From NCBI RefSeq assembly GCF_963674635.1, contig NZ_OY771475.1, positions 992,001-1,056,000 on the forward strand: DNA of 64,000 nucleotides, in the 5' to 3' direction. Position 1 is the stretch's first letter. Each line of letters opens with the position of its first letter. Below are positions 37,352-45,179 of the stretch, piece after piece. The stretch comes from Breoghania sp. Its GTDB lineage: Bacteria; Pseudomonadota; Alphaproteobacteria; Rhizobiales; Stappiaceae. A program made the position numbers and the translations under genes. The notes below the pieces were generated by a model. The model saw only the letters and a list, made by a program, of their open reading frames with translations. It did no database searches and was not told the DNA's origin.

Positions 37352-37838
37352 TCTGTGGAGCGGGAAGGCGTGAACGGACGGGAGGCGCCTGACAGACAAT
37401 CGGCGGCAATCCGGCCGGAATGGAAGGTCACCTTTCGGGGCAGGGACAGGATCGCGGCGGGTTTTCCCCGCGGTCGTTTTTCGGAACCGACTGGGACGAA
37501 ATGCCGATGACACTGGCGTCAAAGGTCAATTTTGAGGCACCGCCGCGTGTGCCGGATTGGCTGTTGATGCTGTCGGCAGAGGGGACGTGGAGAACGAAGG
37601 GGGCAATGTCGGCGGAATTGGGGGCGAATGGGGCCCTGATCCGAGCCGCTCTCGGTTTTTCTCCGCGATGGGCAGGTGGATGAAAGCTTGCGAAGCAATT
37701 GGCATCGCTTGTGCTTGTCTGAATCTGTGGGACCAAGGCGCACGTGCCCGGCACACGGCCGGCAGTGGCCACAAAAGAACCGTGTATCAAGACTAGGACG
37801 CCGGAGCCGCGTCCGCGCAGAACAGGAAAAAAACAATT

Positions 37839-38096
37839 ATGGCAGACCGCGCTCAGAATCTTCAGGATACGTTTCTGAACCATGTCCGCAAGGGCAAGAC
37901 GCCTCTTACGATCTTCCTCGTCAACGGTGTGAAGCTCCAGGGCGTCGTGACCTGGTTCGACAATTTCTGCGTGTTGTTGCGTCGTGACGGCCATTCACAG
38001 CTCGTCTACAAGCATGCTATCTCTACGGTGATGCCGAACCAGCCTGTACAGCTGTTCGATCCCACTGACGAAGATACGGAAAAGGCTCAGGACTAA
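37839..38096 (+). CDS. hfq: RNA chaperone Hfq
   Basis: This 85-residue hexameric chaperone helps small RNAs pair with mRNAs. It has the Sm1 motif (FLNHVRKGKTPLTIFLVNGVKLQG), Sm2 with YKHAISTV, and an acidic tail. AGGAAA lies upstream of the ATG. The stop is directly followed by the TTG start of hflX, so the two are translated from one mRNA, as in most Proteobacteria. Confidence 0.97.
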   Translation: MADRAQNLQDTFLNHVRKGKTPLTIFLVNGVKLQGVVTWFDNFCVLLRRDGHSQLVYKHAISTVMPNQPVQLFDPTDEDTEKAQD

Positions 38097-39476
38097 TTGG
38101 AACCCGTCGACTGGCGGCAGATTGACAAGCCGGAGGTGGCTGAGGCTACCGGACCGGAAGACGGCGTGACCCATGGCGCGCCGGCACTTGTAATCGTCCC
38201 TATTATATCGGGGCGCAGGGCGGCACAGGGCTCAGCCCCGCGCAGGACCCCGGAAGCGCGCCTGGAAGAGGCGGTGGGGCTCGCCGCCGCCATTGCACTC
38301 GATATCAAGCACTCAAGCGTGGTCCGCCTGAATGACAGGCGACCTGCGACCTTGTTCGGCACCGGTAAGGTTGAAGAACTAGGCGCGCTTGTGAAGGCGG
38401 AAGAGGTGGAGCTGGTGGTCGTGGACCATATGCTCACCCCCATCCAGCAACGCAACCTGGAACGGGCGTGGAACGCGAAGGTTCTCGACCGGACCGGGCT
38501 TATTCTGGAAATCTTCGGAGAGCGGGCGCGCACGAAGGAAGGTCGGCTTCAGGTGGAGCTGGCTCATCTGACGTGGCAGAAGTCGCGCCTCGTGCGCTCT
38601 TGGACACACCTTGAACGCCAGCGCGGTTCGCTGGGCTTCATTGGCGGGCCGGGCGAAACCCAGATCGAAGCCGACCGCCGGATCATTCAGGAGCGGATTA
38701 CACGGCTTGAGAAGGAGCTGGAGCAGGTGCGCCGCACCCGTACGCTTCACCGCGCCCAGCGCCGCAAGATCCCGCATCCCATCGTGGCGCTTGTCGGCTA
38801 TACCAACGCCGGCAAATCGACTCTGTTCAATCGGCTGACCAACGCGAAGGTGATGGCGGAAAACCTGCTTTTCGCCACGCTGGATCCGACCTTGCGCAAG
38901 ATCACGTTGCCGCACGGGCTGGAAGTGATGATGTCGGATACGGTGGGGTTCATTTCCGATCTGCCGACACATCTCGTGGCCGCCTTCCGGGCGACGCTGG
39001 AAGAGGTTCTGGAAGCCGATCTCATCCTCCATGTGCGCGATATCAGCCATGCCGACACGAGCGCGCAGGCGGAAGACGTGGAAGAGACGCTGGAGCAGCT
39101 GGGCGTCAATCCGAAGGATGGGGTGCGGATTGTCGAGGTCTGGAACAAGATAGACAGGCTTGAGCCGGACAACCGTGCTGGGCTTGTTGCCCGTACGCAG
39201 GAAAGTGGCGAGGCGATTGCCGTTTCCGCGCTGACGGGCGAGGGGGTTGAGGCTCTGCTTGGCCGTGTGGAGGCCATTCTGACGGCAGAGCGCGAGGTGA
39301 TGGAAGTCCACCTGAGTGCCGATGACGGGGAGGGGCTGGCATGGCTCTACCGCGCCACGGAGGTTCTTGCCCGCGAAGATAGCGAAGCCGGTATGGACTT
39401 GCGTGTGCGGGTTCCCGAAAAGGCGCTTGATGCCTTCCGAGCCCGGTTTGCAGGACAGATAGAGGGCGCGCGCTAG
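38097..39476 (+). CDS. hflX: GTPase HflX
   Basis: This 459-residue ribosome-associated GTPase splits stalled or hibernating ribosomes. The N-terminal domain contains ATLFGTGKVEEL and the Gly-rich GSLGFIGGPGETQIEADRR; the G domain has GYTNAGKSTLFN (G1), DTVGFI (G3) and NKID (G4). The start is a TTG placed directly after the hfq stop. The stop codon overlaps that of the convergent mazG by a shared CTAG. Confidence 0.95.
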   Translation: MEPVDWRQIDKPEVAEATGPEDGVTHGAPALVIVPIISGRRAAQGSAPRRTPEARLEEAVGLAAAIALDIKHSSVVRLNDRRPATLFGTGKVEELGALVKAEEVELVVVDHMLTPIQQRNLERAWNAKVLDRTGLILEIFGERARTKEGRLQVELAHLTWQKSRLVRSWTHLERQRGSLGFIGGPGETQIEADRRIIQERITRLEKELEQVRRTRTLHRAQRRKIPHPIVALVGYTNAGKSTLFNRLTNAKVMAENLLFATLDPTLRKITLPHGLEVMMSDTVGFISDLPTHLVAAFRATLEEVLEADLILHVRDISHADTSAQAEDVEETLEQLGVNPKDGVRIVEVWNKIDRLEPDNRAGLVARTQESGEAIAVSALTGEGVEALLGRVEAILTAEREVMEVHLSADDGEGLAWLYRATEVLAREDSEAGMDLRVRVPEKALDAFRARFAGQIEGAR

Positions 39477-40321
39477 ACCTGTTCGCGCGCCTTCCCTTCA
39501 CGCCGTTTCGCGGCCTGCCATTCCGCCTCCATCTCGTCGAGCGTCATGTCGTTCAGATCTCGGCCCTGATCGAGAGCGGCGTCCTCAATGGCTGCGAAGC
39601 GGCGGCGGAACTTGCGATTGGTGCCGGCAAGAGCTTTTTCCGGCTCCAGTTTCAGGTGGCGGGCGAGATTGGCAACGGCAAACAGCACATCCCCCAGCTC
39701 ATCTTCCATCTCAGGCGTGGCATCGCCTTCAGAGGCCGCGATCTCCGCTTCAAGCTCGTCCAGCTCCTCACGGATCTTGGCGATGACCGGACCGGGCTTT
39801 CCCCAGTCGAATCCGACCTTTGACGCCTGTTTTTGAAGCTTCTCGGCTTCCATGAGTGCGGGCAAGGCGCGCGCCACGCCGTCCAGCAGGCCTGGGGCCT
39901 TGTCCTGAAGGCCAGCAGCGGCACGGCGTTCGGCGCGTTCGCGCTTTTCCTCCGACTTGATCCGCTCCCACAGGCCTTTGACCATTCCGGCGTTGCGCGC
40001 TTCCTCGTTGCCAAAGACATGCGGATGGCGTCGGATCATCTTGGTGGTCACCGCCTCGACCACGTCGGGAAACGCGAATGTTCCGTCTTCCTCGGCCATG
40101 CGGGCGTGATAGACGACCTGCAGCAACAGATCGCCCAGTTCCTCGCACAGATCGACCGGATCGCCGCGATGGATCGCGTCGGAGACCTCATAGGCTTCCT
40201 CGATCGTGTAGGGGGCGATTGTCTCGAAGGTCTGCTCCACGTCCCAGGGACACCCGGTCTCGGGTTGCCGCAGGGCGGCCATGATCTCGATCAGGCGGGA
40301 AATATCGCGGGACGGCTGCAT
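39473..40321 (-). CDS. mazG: Nucleoside triphosphate pyrophosphohydrolase MazG
   Basis: This 282-residue protein has two MazG all-alpha modules. The first has EEAYEVSDAI and DLCEELGDLLLQVVYHARM (about 40-75); the second has REELDELEAEI and EMEDELGDVLFAVANLARHL. The Glu/Asp clusters bind magnesium. The enzyme hydrolyses (d)NTPs to monophosphates and pyrophosphate. The ATG at 40321 follows GGAAGA and matches the family start; a frame open to 40687 is upstream noise. Confidence 0.93.
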   Translation of the reverse strand: MQPSRDISRLIEIMAALRQPETGCPWDVEQTFETIAPYTIEEAYEVSDAIHRGDPVDLCEELGDLLLQVVYHARMAEEDGTFAFPDVVEAVTTKMIRRHPHVFGNEEARNAGMVKGLWERIKSEEKRERAERRAAAGLQDKAPGLLDGVARALPALMEAEKLQKQASKVGFDWGKPGPVIAKIREELDELEAEIAASEGDATPEMEDELGDVLFAVANLARHLKLEPEKALAGTNRKFRRRFAAIEDAALDQGRDLNDMTLDEMEAEWQAAKRREGKAREQV

Positions 40322-40494
40322 GATGGTTCTTCCGGAAATGGTCGGCAACGCGGCCCCAAGGCTGCAAGGCTGCGTTGCGAATCCGTGGATCGTATCAAAG
40401 CTCACCCGCAGGCACGAGGCATTAGCCTCTCCCAGTTTCAAAAGACCTTTAGGTGACTGGAGGTTGGCAGGAAGACTGGATCTGTTCGCGCCTG

Positions 40495-41481
40495 TCAGCC
40501 CTCGGGAACGCAGACCGCCCCGTTTCGTATCGCTGTGAGCGTTTTCCAGATCAGAAGCAGGATCACGGCGCAAAGCAGCGCATAGAGGGCGATGCCCGCC
40601 TTTTGATGGAGCGCGGATCCGCTCTTTTCCGCGAAGATGAATGTGGCGATCGTGAAGGCGGCGATGGGGAACGAATAGGCCCACCACGACAGGGCGAAGG
40701 GAAGGCGGCGCAACTTGGTGGCCTGTGCTGCAATGATCAGGAAGAACAGGATGGCGGCGTTGTAGAGAATGCGGGCGAAGACATCGAGCTCGCCCGTCAG
40801 CTGCTCATAGGCGATGAGCCCGACCGCGGGCGGCGCAATCAGGATAACCAGCGTCGGCATGAGTTTGTCCGGCAGCGGGTTGTGGAAGATCAGCCGGTTG
40901 AAGACCAGCGTGAGCAGCACGACCCAGAAGACGAGCCCGACGGAGAAGAAAAACCACGAAATTTCGATGAAACCGAACTCGGCCCCGGCAATCGGGACAA
41001 TTATGTTGCCGACGGCGGGAATGAACCAGGCCGGATTGATGTGCAGTGCCTCGAAGGGGCGATGGCCAATCCAGGCGGAGACAACCGCCAGCGTGCCCAC
41101 CAGATGAAGCAGGGCCCCGATGCCCCAGATCGTCATCGCCATGCCCCCAGGCGCAGCTTTTGCCATTGCCGTGCCTATGAGCACGAGGCTGACGGATATG
41201 GTGGGGAAGAAGCTGATGCGAACCGGATGGTTCCATTCCCAGGCGATGTCTGTGGGATGACGCATTGCCTTGATGGCATAAAGCGTGGCGACGGCTATGA
41301 AGCAGACAATGGTGATGGCAAGAAGGGCGAGGGGAAAGAGCGCGTGACTGCCCAGCGTATGCTGCAGGCGCTGGGTGGCGAGCGTCAGACCTGCCATCCC
41401 CATGATCACAGCGAAAAAGCTGACTGGGAAATGTTTGAGCCGGGGCTCGTTTGCATCCGCATCCGGGGAAGTAGCCGTCAT
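40495..41481 (-). CDS. SLAC1/TehA (TDT) family anion channel or exporter
   Basis: This 328-residue protein has about ten membrane helices, beginning with the family pattern LKHFPVSFFAVIMGMAGLTLATQ. Other conserved parts are HINPAWFIPAVGNIIVP and FALSWWAYSFPIAAFTIATF. The family includes bacterial TehA and plant SLAC1 anion channels; the ion here is not predictable. It is a lone gene downstream of a gene-poor stretch. Confidence 0.87.
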   Translation of the reverse strand: MTATSPDADANEPRLKHFPVSFFAVIMGMAGLTLATQRLQHTLGSHALFPLALLAITIVCFIAVATLYAIKAMRHPTDIAWEWNHPVRISFFPTISVSLVLIGTAMAKAAPGGMAMTIWGIGALLHLVGTLAVVSAWIGHRPFEALHINPAWFIPAVGNIIVPIAGAEFGFIEISWFFFSVGLVFWVVLLTLVFNRLIFHNPLPDKLMPTLVILIAPPAVGLIAYEQLTGELDVFARILYNAAILFFLIIAAQATKLRRLPFALSWWAYSFPIAAFTIATFIFAEKSGSALHQKAGIALYALLCAVILLLIWKTLTAIRNGAVCVPEG

Positions 41482-42234
41482 CTAGAAAAGCCCTCATATG
41501 GCAATTAGTGAATATCTCTGAATTTGGGAATATAGCTCCGCTTTGAGCAAGACAATGAGGATCGTCACTCCGAGCTTCCAATTGGAAGCAACAAACACGC
41601 TCGGCATTCCGGCATCCTCACTGCTGACGCCCCATCGTCATAGGCACAGAGCAAGGGCGCAATCAGCAGGGTCTGGGTTGGCGCAACGCCTTTCGCGACA
41701 CGGCCGCCAAAAAAGGCTCAGCCGATGTTGGCAGTCCACACCGAAGGCAGTGCGCCGGCATCGAGGCCGGAGCGCCGGTGTCCTTGCAGACATACGATGG
41801 GTCTGGCGCGATAGAAATGCGACGTTGGTTCCAACCGCGAGCCCCCAACCGGACCGGCCGGGCACAAGTGGGGACGGGAGAGGGCAGCACAAAGCGGAAA
41901 TCGAGACGGCCCAGGACCGCTTTGACAGCCCGTCGCTCACATGAGCGCGTGACGCACCAGCCGGAGCTCCTCAATCCCGCGTGGGGATGTGCCAGCCACA
42001 TTGGATCAATGGCTGGCCTTATTGAGCCGCTTTCATCCCGAGCGACCGCTTTTTCGGTTCGCAATCGCATCCCACTACGCCAGCCATATCCATACAGGGA
42101 AACGTCTAGAGGTCAGAAAACTAAAGCAGAAGAGCGGACCATTATTCTAGGCTAATCCCACCGATGCTCCCAAGAATAAACATAATTACATCTAAGATCC
42201 CGACTCCTTCAAAAGAGAAGTGCTGGATATTCAA
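41482..42234. other. Gene-poor stretch upstream of the rhomboid-like gene
   Basis: No frame in these 753 bases looks like a real gene. The first 100 bases are AT-rich and probably hold the channel gene promoter. A perfect 16-bp palindrome is present at 41574-41589. The last 80 bases are AT-rich and probably serve the rhomboid-like gene. Confidence 0.5.
41574..41589. repeat. Perfect 16-bp palindrome
   Basis: GCTTCCAATTGGAAGC reads the same on both strands. It lies about 95 bases upstream of the channel gene start, so it could be an operator for that gene. Confidence 0.55.
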
Positions 42235-42864
42235 ATGCACCCGAAACTTGCGCCTTCAATCAAGTCTGTATCCGCCATTCTTGCCATCGCGACCATCATT
42301 GCCTCAGCCTTGGTTGCATATGACGCAAATGGGAACCCGTTTGGCACGGTCCGCGTTGCTGCACTCAGGGACTACGGTGGAACGACTTTTGCTGACATAA
42401 GAAATCTTGAACTATGGCGCTTGATTACAGCCCAACTTGTTCATGTGAAACAAGGACATATGCTATATAATGCAGTTTGTCTTTTGCTTGTCGGAAGTCT
42501 CGTTGAGAAAAAGATAGGTCCAGCCCGCGTCCTCGTCATTTGGCTGTTTGCGGGAGGACTGGCAACATATGTCAGCCCGATTGGAGTAGAGGCTCCCTGG
42601 AATGTGGGAACCGGCGCATCGCAAGCTGTCTTTGCGTTGGCGACAACTGCTCTCGTTTTGATCTTTTATCGTGAAGTTGAGCGGATGCGCGGGGGTGTCC
42701 TGGTGGCATTCGCCTTAATCCCTGGACTGGCACTTGACTTCATGACCGCAGGTTATCCCAAGCCAGGGCATGCGGTGGCGCTCTGCCTGGGAGGTTTATT
42801 GGGCTTGTTGTTTCACCACCGTGCGCGCTCACGGGATGGTGCCCCAACAATTGGCAAGGCTTGA
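42235..42864 (+). CDS. Rhomboid-like intramembrane serine protease
   Basis: This 209-residue membrane protein has the rhomboid pattern: WRLITAQLVHVKQGHMLYNA (residues 61-80, with Asn 79), a GASQAVFAL segment with the nucleophile Ser near 129, and GHAVALCLGGLLGLLF with the catalytic His near 179. The usual GxSG reads GASQ, with Gln for the second Gly. Six helices are plausible. It should cut membrane-spanning substrates, unknown here. The ATG at 42235 has GGA upstream; a GTG at 42220 is the alternative. The gene is AT-richer than its neighbours and stands alone close to a candidate dif site. Confidence 0.75.
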   Translation: MHPKLAPSIKSVSAILAIATIIASALVAYDANGNPFGTVRVAALRDYGGTTFADIRNLELWRLITAQLVHVKQGHMLYNAVCLLLVGSLVEKKIGPARVLVIWLFAGGLATYVSPIGVEAPWNVGTGASQAVFALATTALVLIFYREVERMRGGVLVAFALIPGLALDFMTAGYPKPGHAVALCLGGLLGLLFHHRARSRDGAPTIGKA

Positions 42865-43371
42865 TCTGGTGTTTCGGCAGGCGTCAGTCGTATCGTCGGC
42901 GACGCCAAACCGTCCGCAGCTGTCGCATGGCGCTTTGCACGACAGGCATCCAGCGCAGCAATCTGAAAACAGACACGACTTGCGGTGACAAAGAGCGGCA
43001 TCGGCGATGCGAAATGGGGTGTGGCGAGGATCGCCCAGCCGGAAGACAGGGCGCTGTCGCCGAAAGAGTTGATGTGCACGGACGAAGCGAAGGGACCTTT
43101 GGTGCAGAGGGGCGCAATCTCCAGTACCGATCCATAATTCGCATAAGATATATTATGGAACTTATGACTGGGCGTCTGTGGTGGGAGACTTGGCCGGTTC
43201 CGGTTCGATGGCCATCGGCGCAGAGTGCCGCGGCTGGCCCGGCCCTTAGGCGTTGATATCACAGCCGATCCGCACACTTGCTGGCTGCCGAGTTCATGGG
43301 GGGGCCGACGACAACCAGTCCCATGATCGGGAGCGCCTTGCCACTTGCGCGCTGCCACCGAGCGTGACGGT
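42865..43371. other. Gene-poor stretch containing the candidate dif site
   Basis: No convincing gene is seen in these 507 bases between convergent rhomboid-like and recX genes. The notable content is the XerCD-like site at 43136-43163. Confidence 0.6.
43136..43163. other. dif: Candidate dif site (XerC/XerD recombination site)
   Basis: The 28 bases divide into an 11-bp left arm AATTCGCATAA, a 6-bp centre GATATA and an 11-bp right arm TTATGGAACTT. This matches the E. coli dif layout (GCGCATAA, TGTATA, TTATGTTAA): the inner CGCATAA and TTATG are identical and the centre differs only at its first two bases (GA for TG). It lies between convergent genes in a gene-poor region, and gene direction switches around it. 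Role inferred: resolution of chromosome dimers by XerCD under FtsK control. Confidence 0.78.
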
Positions 43372-43932
43372 TCAGAACGGATCGCCGGGCTCGTCCTCAC
43401 TTGATATGACGGTGCGTGCCACATCGTAGCTGAAGCCCGCGCGGCACAGGGCTGCCATATCGCGTTCGCTATAGTCCGCGCGCTGTCCGCGTGTGCGCCA
43501 CGGGCCGAGCCTGCGCCGTTTGGCCAGACGCCGTGCCGCGCTTGTCTCGTCTGTGGTGTCGGCCGCGATCACACGTTCGATAAGTGCCTTGGGAACACCT
43601 TTTGCCGCCAGTTTCGCCTCGATCTGGCGACGGGACGCGCCCTTGCGGCGTAGCGAATAGGCCCGCGTTTCGGCATAGGCGGTATCATCGACAAGCCCGA
43701 GCGCAACACAGCGCTCAACGGTGTGGCCGATCATTTCGGAGAATTCGGACGGATCCCGCTGGTGGGCATGTGCCGCACGGGCAACCTTGCGCTCCAAAAC
43801 GCGCCGCAGGTTTTCCGACGACGAGGCATAGCGGTCGAGATACGCCACAGCGGACCTTATCAGCCGCTCGGGATCCGGCAGCTTGTAGATCCTGCGGCGT
43901 TTCTCGTCCGGGTCTTCCGTCGGTGCGCTCAT
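43372..43932 (-). CDS. recX: RecX family regulatory protein
   Basis: This 186-residue helical protein has the RecX repeats AVAYLDRYASSSENLRRVLERKV, LVDDTAYAETRAYSLRRKGASRRQIEAKLAAKGVP and AALCRAGFSYDVARTVIS. RecX limits RecA filament growth. It is not next to recA here. It reads toward the candidate dif site. The start at 43932 has a weak AAAGAAAG site. Confidence 0.85.
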   Translation of the reverse strand: MSAPTEDPDEKRRRIYKLPDPERLIRSAVAYLDRYASSSENLRRVLERKVARAAHAHQRDPSEFSEMIGHTVERCVALGLVDDTAYAETRAYSLRRKGASRRQIEAKLAAKGVPKALIERVIAADTTDETSAARRLAKRRRLGPWRTRGQRADYSERDMAALCRAGFSYDVARTVISSEDEPGDPF

Positions 43933-44002
43933 GCTTTCTTTTCGCCGATTCAGGGCATTGAGGCAAAGTTTCGAAAGCCGCCAAACGCAAGAACATCGCG
44001 CC

Positions 44003-45073
44003 CTATTGGGCCATCAGACGTTTTGCCTGCGGGATCGCGAAGTCGAGAAGCACCTTGAGAGAGGTTTGCCAGGCACCCGGATCGTTGTAACGGCCGGCAA
44101 AGGACGCTACGACAAGTCCGACCTGAGGCTGAACCGTCAGTCTCTGCCCACCATTTCCGACCGCAATCGCGATGGTGCGGGCATCGCCGCCTGCCAGATA
44201 CCAGAGATACCCGTAGCGGGTCCTGTCATCGACTTTGGCCCGCGGCTTGAAAGAGACATCAAGCCATTCGGCTGGAATGATCTGCTTTTCCTCGAACTTT
44301 CCGCCGTCGGCGACCAGTTGCCCGATCTTGGCCAATTCCGGCAAGGTGAGCCGCAGGCCCGACGCCGCCGAGGGCTCGCCATCCTTGCCCGAAATCCATT
44401 CGTAACTGTCAATGCCAAGCGGCTCGAAGAGCACCTTCGCCGCATAGGCATCGAGCTTCATGCCTGTGCCCTTTTCGATGAGCTTTCCCACCAGCGCGAC
44501 CGATCCACCACTGTAGATCCAGCTGCCACCAGGCGCTTCGCGGATCGGACGCTCAAGAACATAGCGATAGCGATCCGGCGCATTCTCCATGGCGATCTCG
44601 CTGTTGCGCGGGTCGCTATAGGGAAGGTTTTCATTCCACTCCAGCCCCATCTGCATCGACAGCGCATGCCGGACCAGAATGCGGTTGCGGCCCGGCTCGT
44701 TCATGAGGTCGGCATATTCGGGAAACTGGGCGTAGAGCGGCGCGTCGGGGCTGGCGACCTTGCCCTCGGACAAGGCGATGCCATAAAGTAGCCCGACCAC
44801 CGACTTGGTCACGGAGCGCAAATCATGAAGCGTGTCCGGCCCGTGGTCACGAACGCCAAGCGGATCGCCCCAGCGCTCGTCCTCGCCGGGGAAATAGACC
44901 TCAGCGAGCCTCTTGTGCCGAAAATCGATTATCGCTCCGTGAAGTCCCGGCAGATCCCCTGCCTCAAAGCTGGCTTTCAATTCCTGGTCCAGAGACTGGG
45001 CATGCGCTGATGTGAACATGGAGGCAGCCAGAAATGGCGTGGCCAGCGCCAGAAATGTCGATCTTGCCAGCAT
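44003..45073 (-). CDS. Secreted serine hydrolase, class C beta-lactamase/PBP4-like fold
   Basis: This 356-residue protein has a signal peptide (about 1-25, SAHAQ), the SxxK motif SVTK at residues 87-90 and a YSGG motif near 182 in the YxN position. It belongs to the broad beta-lactamase family that contains esterases, peptidases and lactamases; the substrate is unknown. A GNGGQR segment near the end occupies the K[T/S]G-like position. The ATG at 45073 follows GGGGAGC. The last residues (PQAKRLMAQ) end near the recX start. Confidence 0.85.
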   Translation of the reverse strand: MLARSTFLALATPFLAASMFTSAHAQSLDQELKASFEAGDLPGLHGAIIDFRHKRLAEVYFPGEDERWGDPLGVRDHGPDTLHDLRSVTKSVVGLLYGIALSEGKVASPDAPLYAQFPEYADLMNEPGRNRILVRHALSMQMGLEWNENLPYSDPRNSEIAMENAPDRYRYVLERPIREAPGGSWIYSGGSVALVGKLIEKGTGMKLDAYAAKVLFEPLGIDSYEWISGKDGEPSAASGLRLTLPELAKIGQLVADGGKFEEKQIIPAEWLDVSFKPRAKVDDRTRYGYLWYLAGGDARTIAIAVGNGGQRLTVQPQVGLVVASFAGRYNDPGAWQTSLKVLLDFAIPQAKRLMAQ

Positions 45074-45179
45074 GCGAAAGCTCCCCGAGCCGGATAAAGA
45101 TGGCGCATCTTGCATGGTTGACGGGTTTGTTCAATCGCGCGCAGGAGCGATTTCCACGATACGCTTTGCGGAGTCGGGA

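Larger units (their letters stand above)
36443..37838. other. 1.4 kb stretch with no convincing gene between trkH and hfq
   Basis: All open frames here have Pro/Arg/Ser-rich, low-complexity translations with no recognisable domain. Near the left end lies TGTACG/CGTACA around TTTT (36469-36484), and at 37328-37351 a perfect 9-bp stem CCGCACGGG/CCCGTGCGG with a 6-base loop. It may hold a decayed gene, regulatory RNA, or long leaders for hfq. Confidence 0.5.

Noticed and set aside
36688..37431. A 247-codon minus-strand frame between trkH and hfq
   Set aside because: The translation is Ser/Pro/Arg-rich with no domain, signal peptide or ribosome-binding site.
41543..42155. Short overlapping frames on both strands upstream of the rhomboid-like gene
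   Set aside because: No family resemblance, and the frames overlap each other on opposite strands.
41482..43371. An Xer-integrated mobile element at dif
   Set aside because: Only one dif-like site was found and there is no integrase gene.
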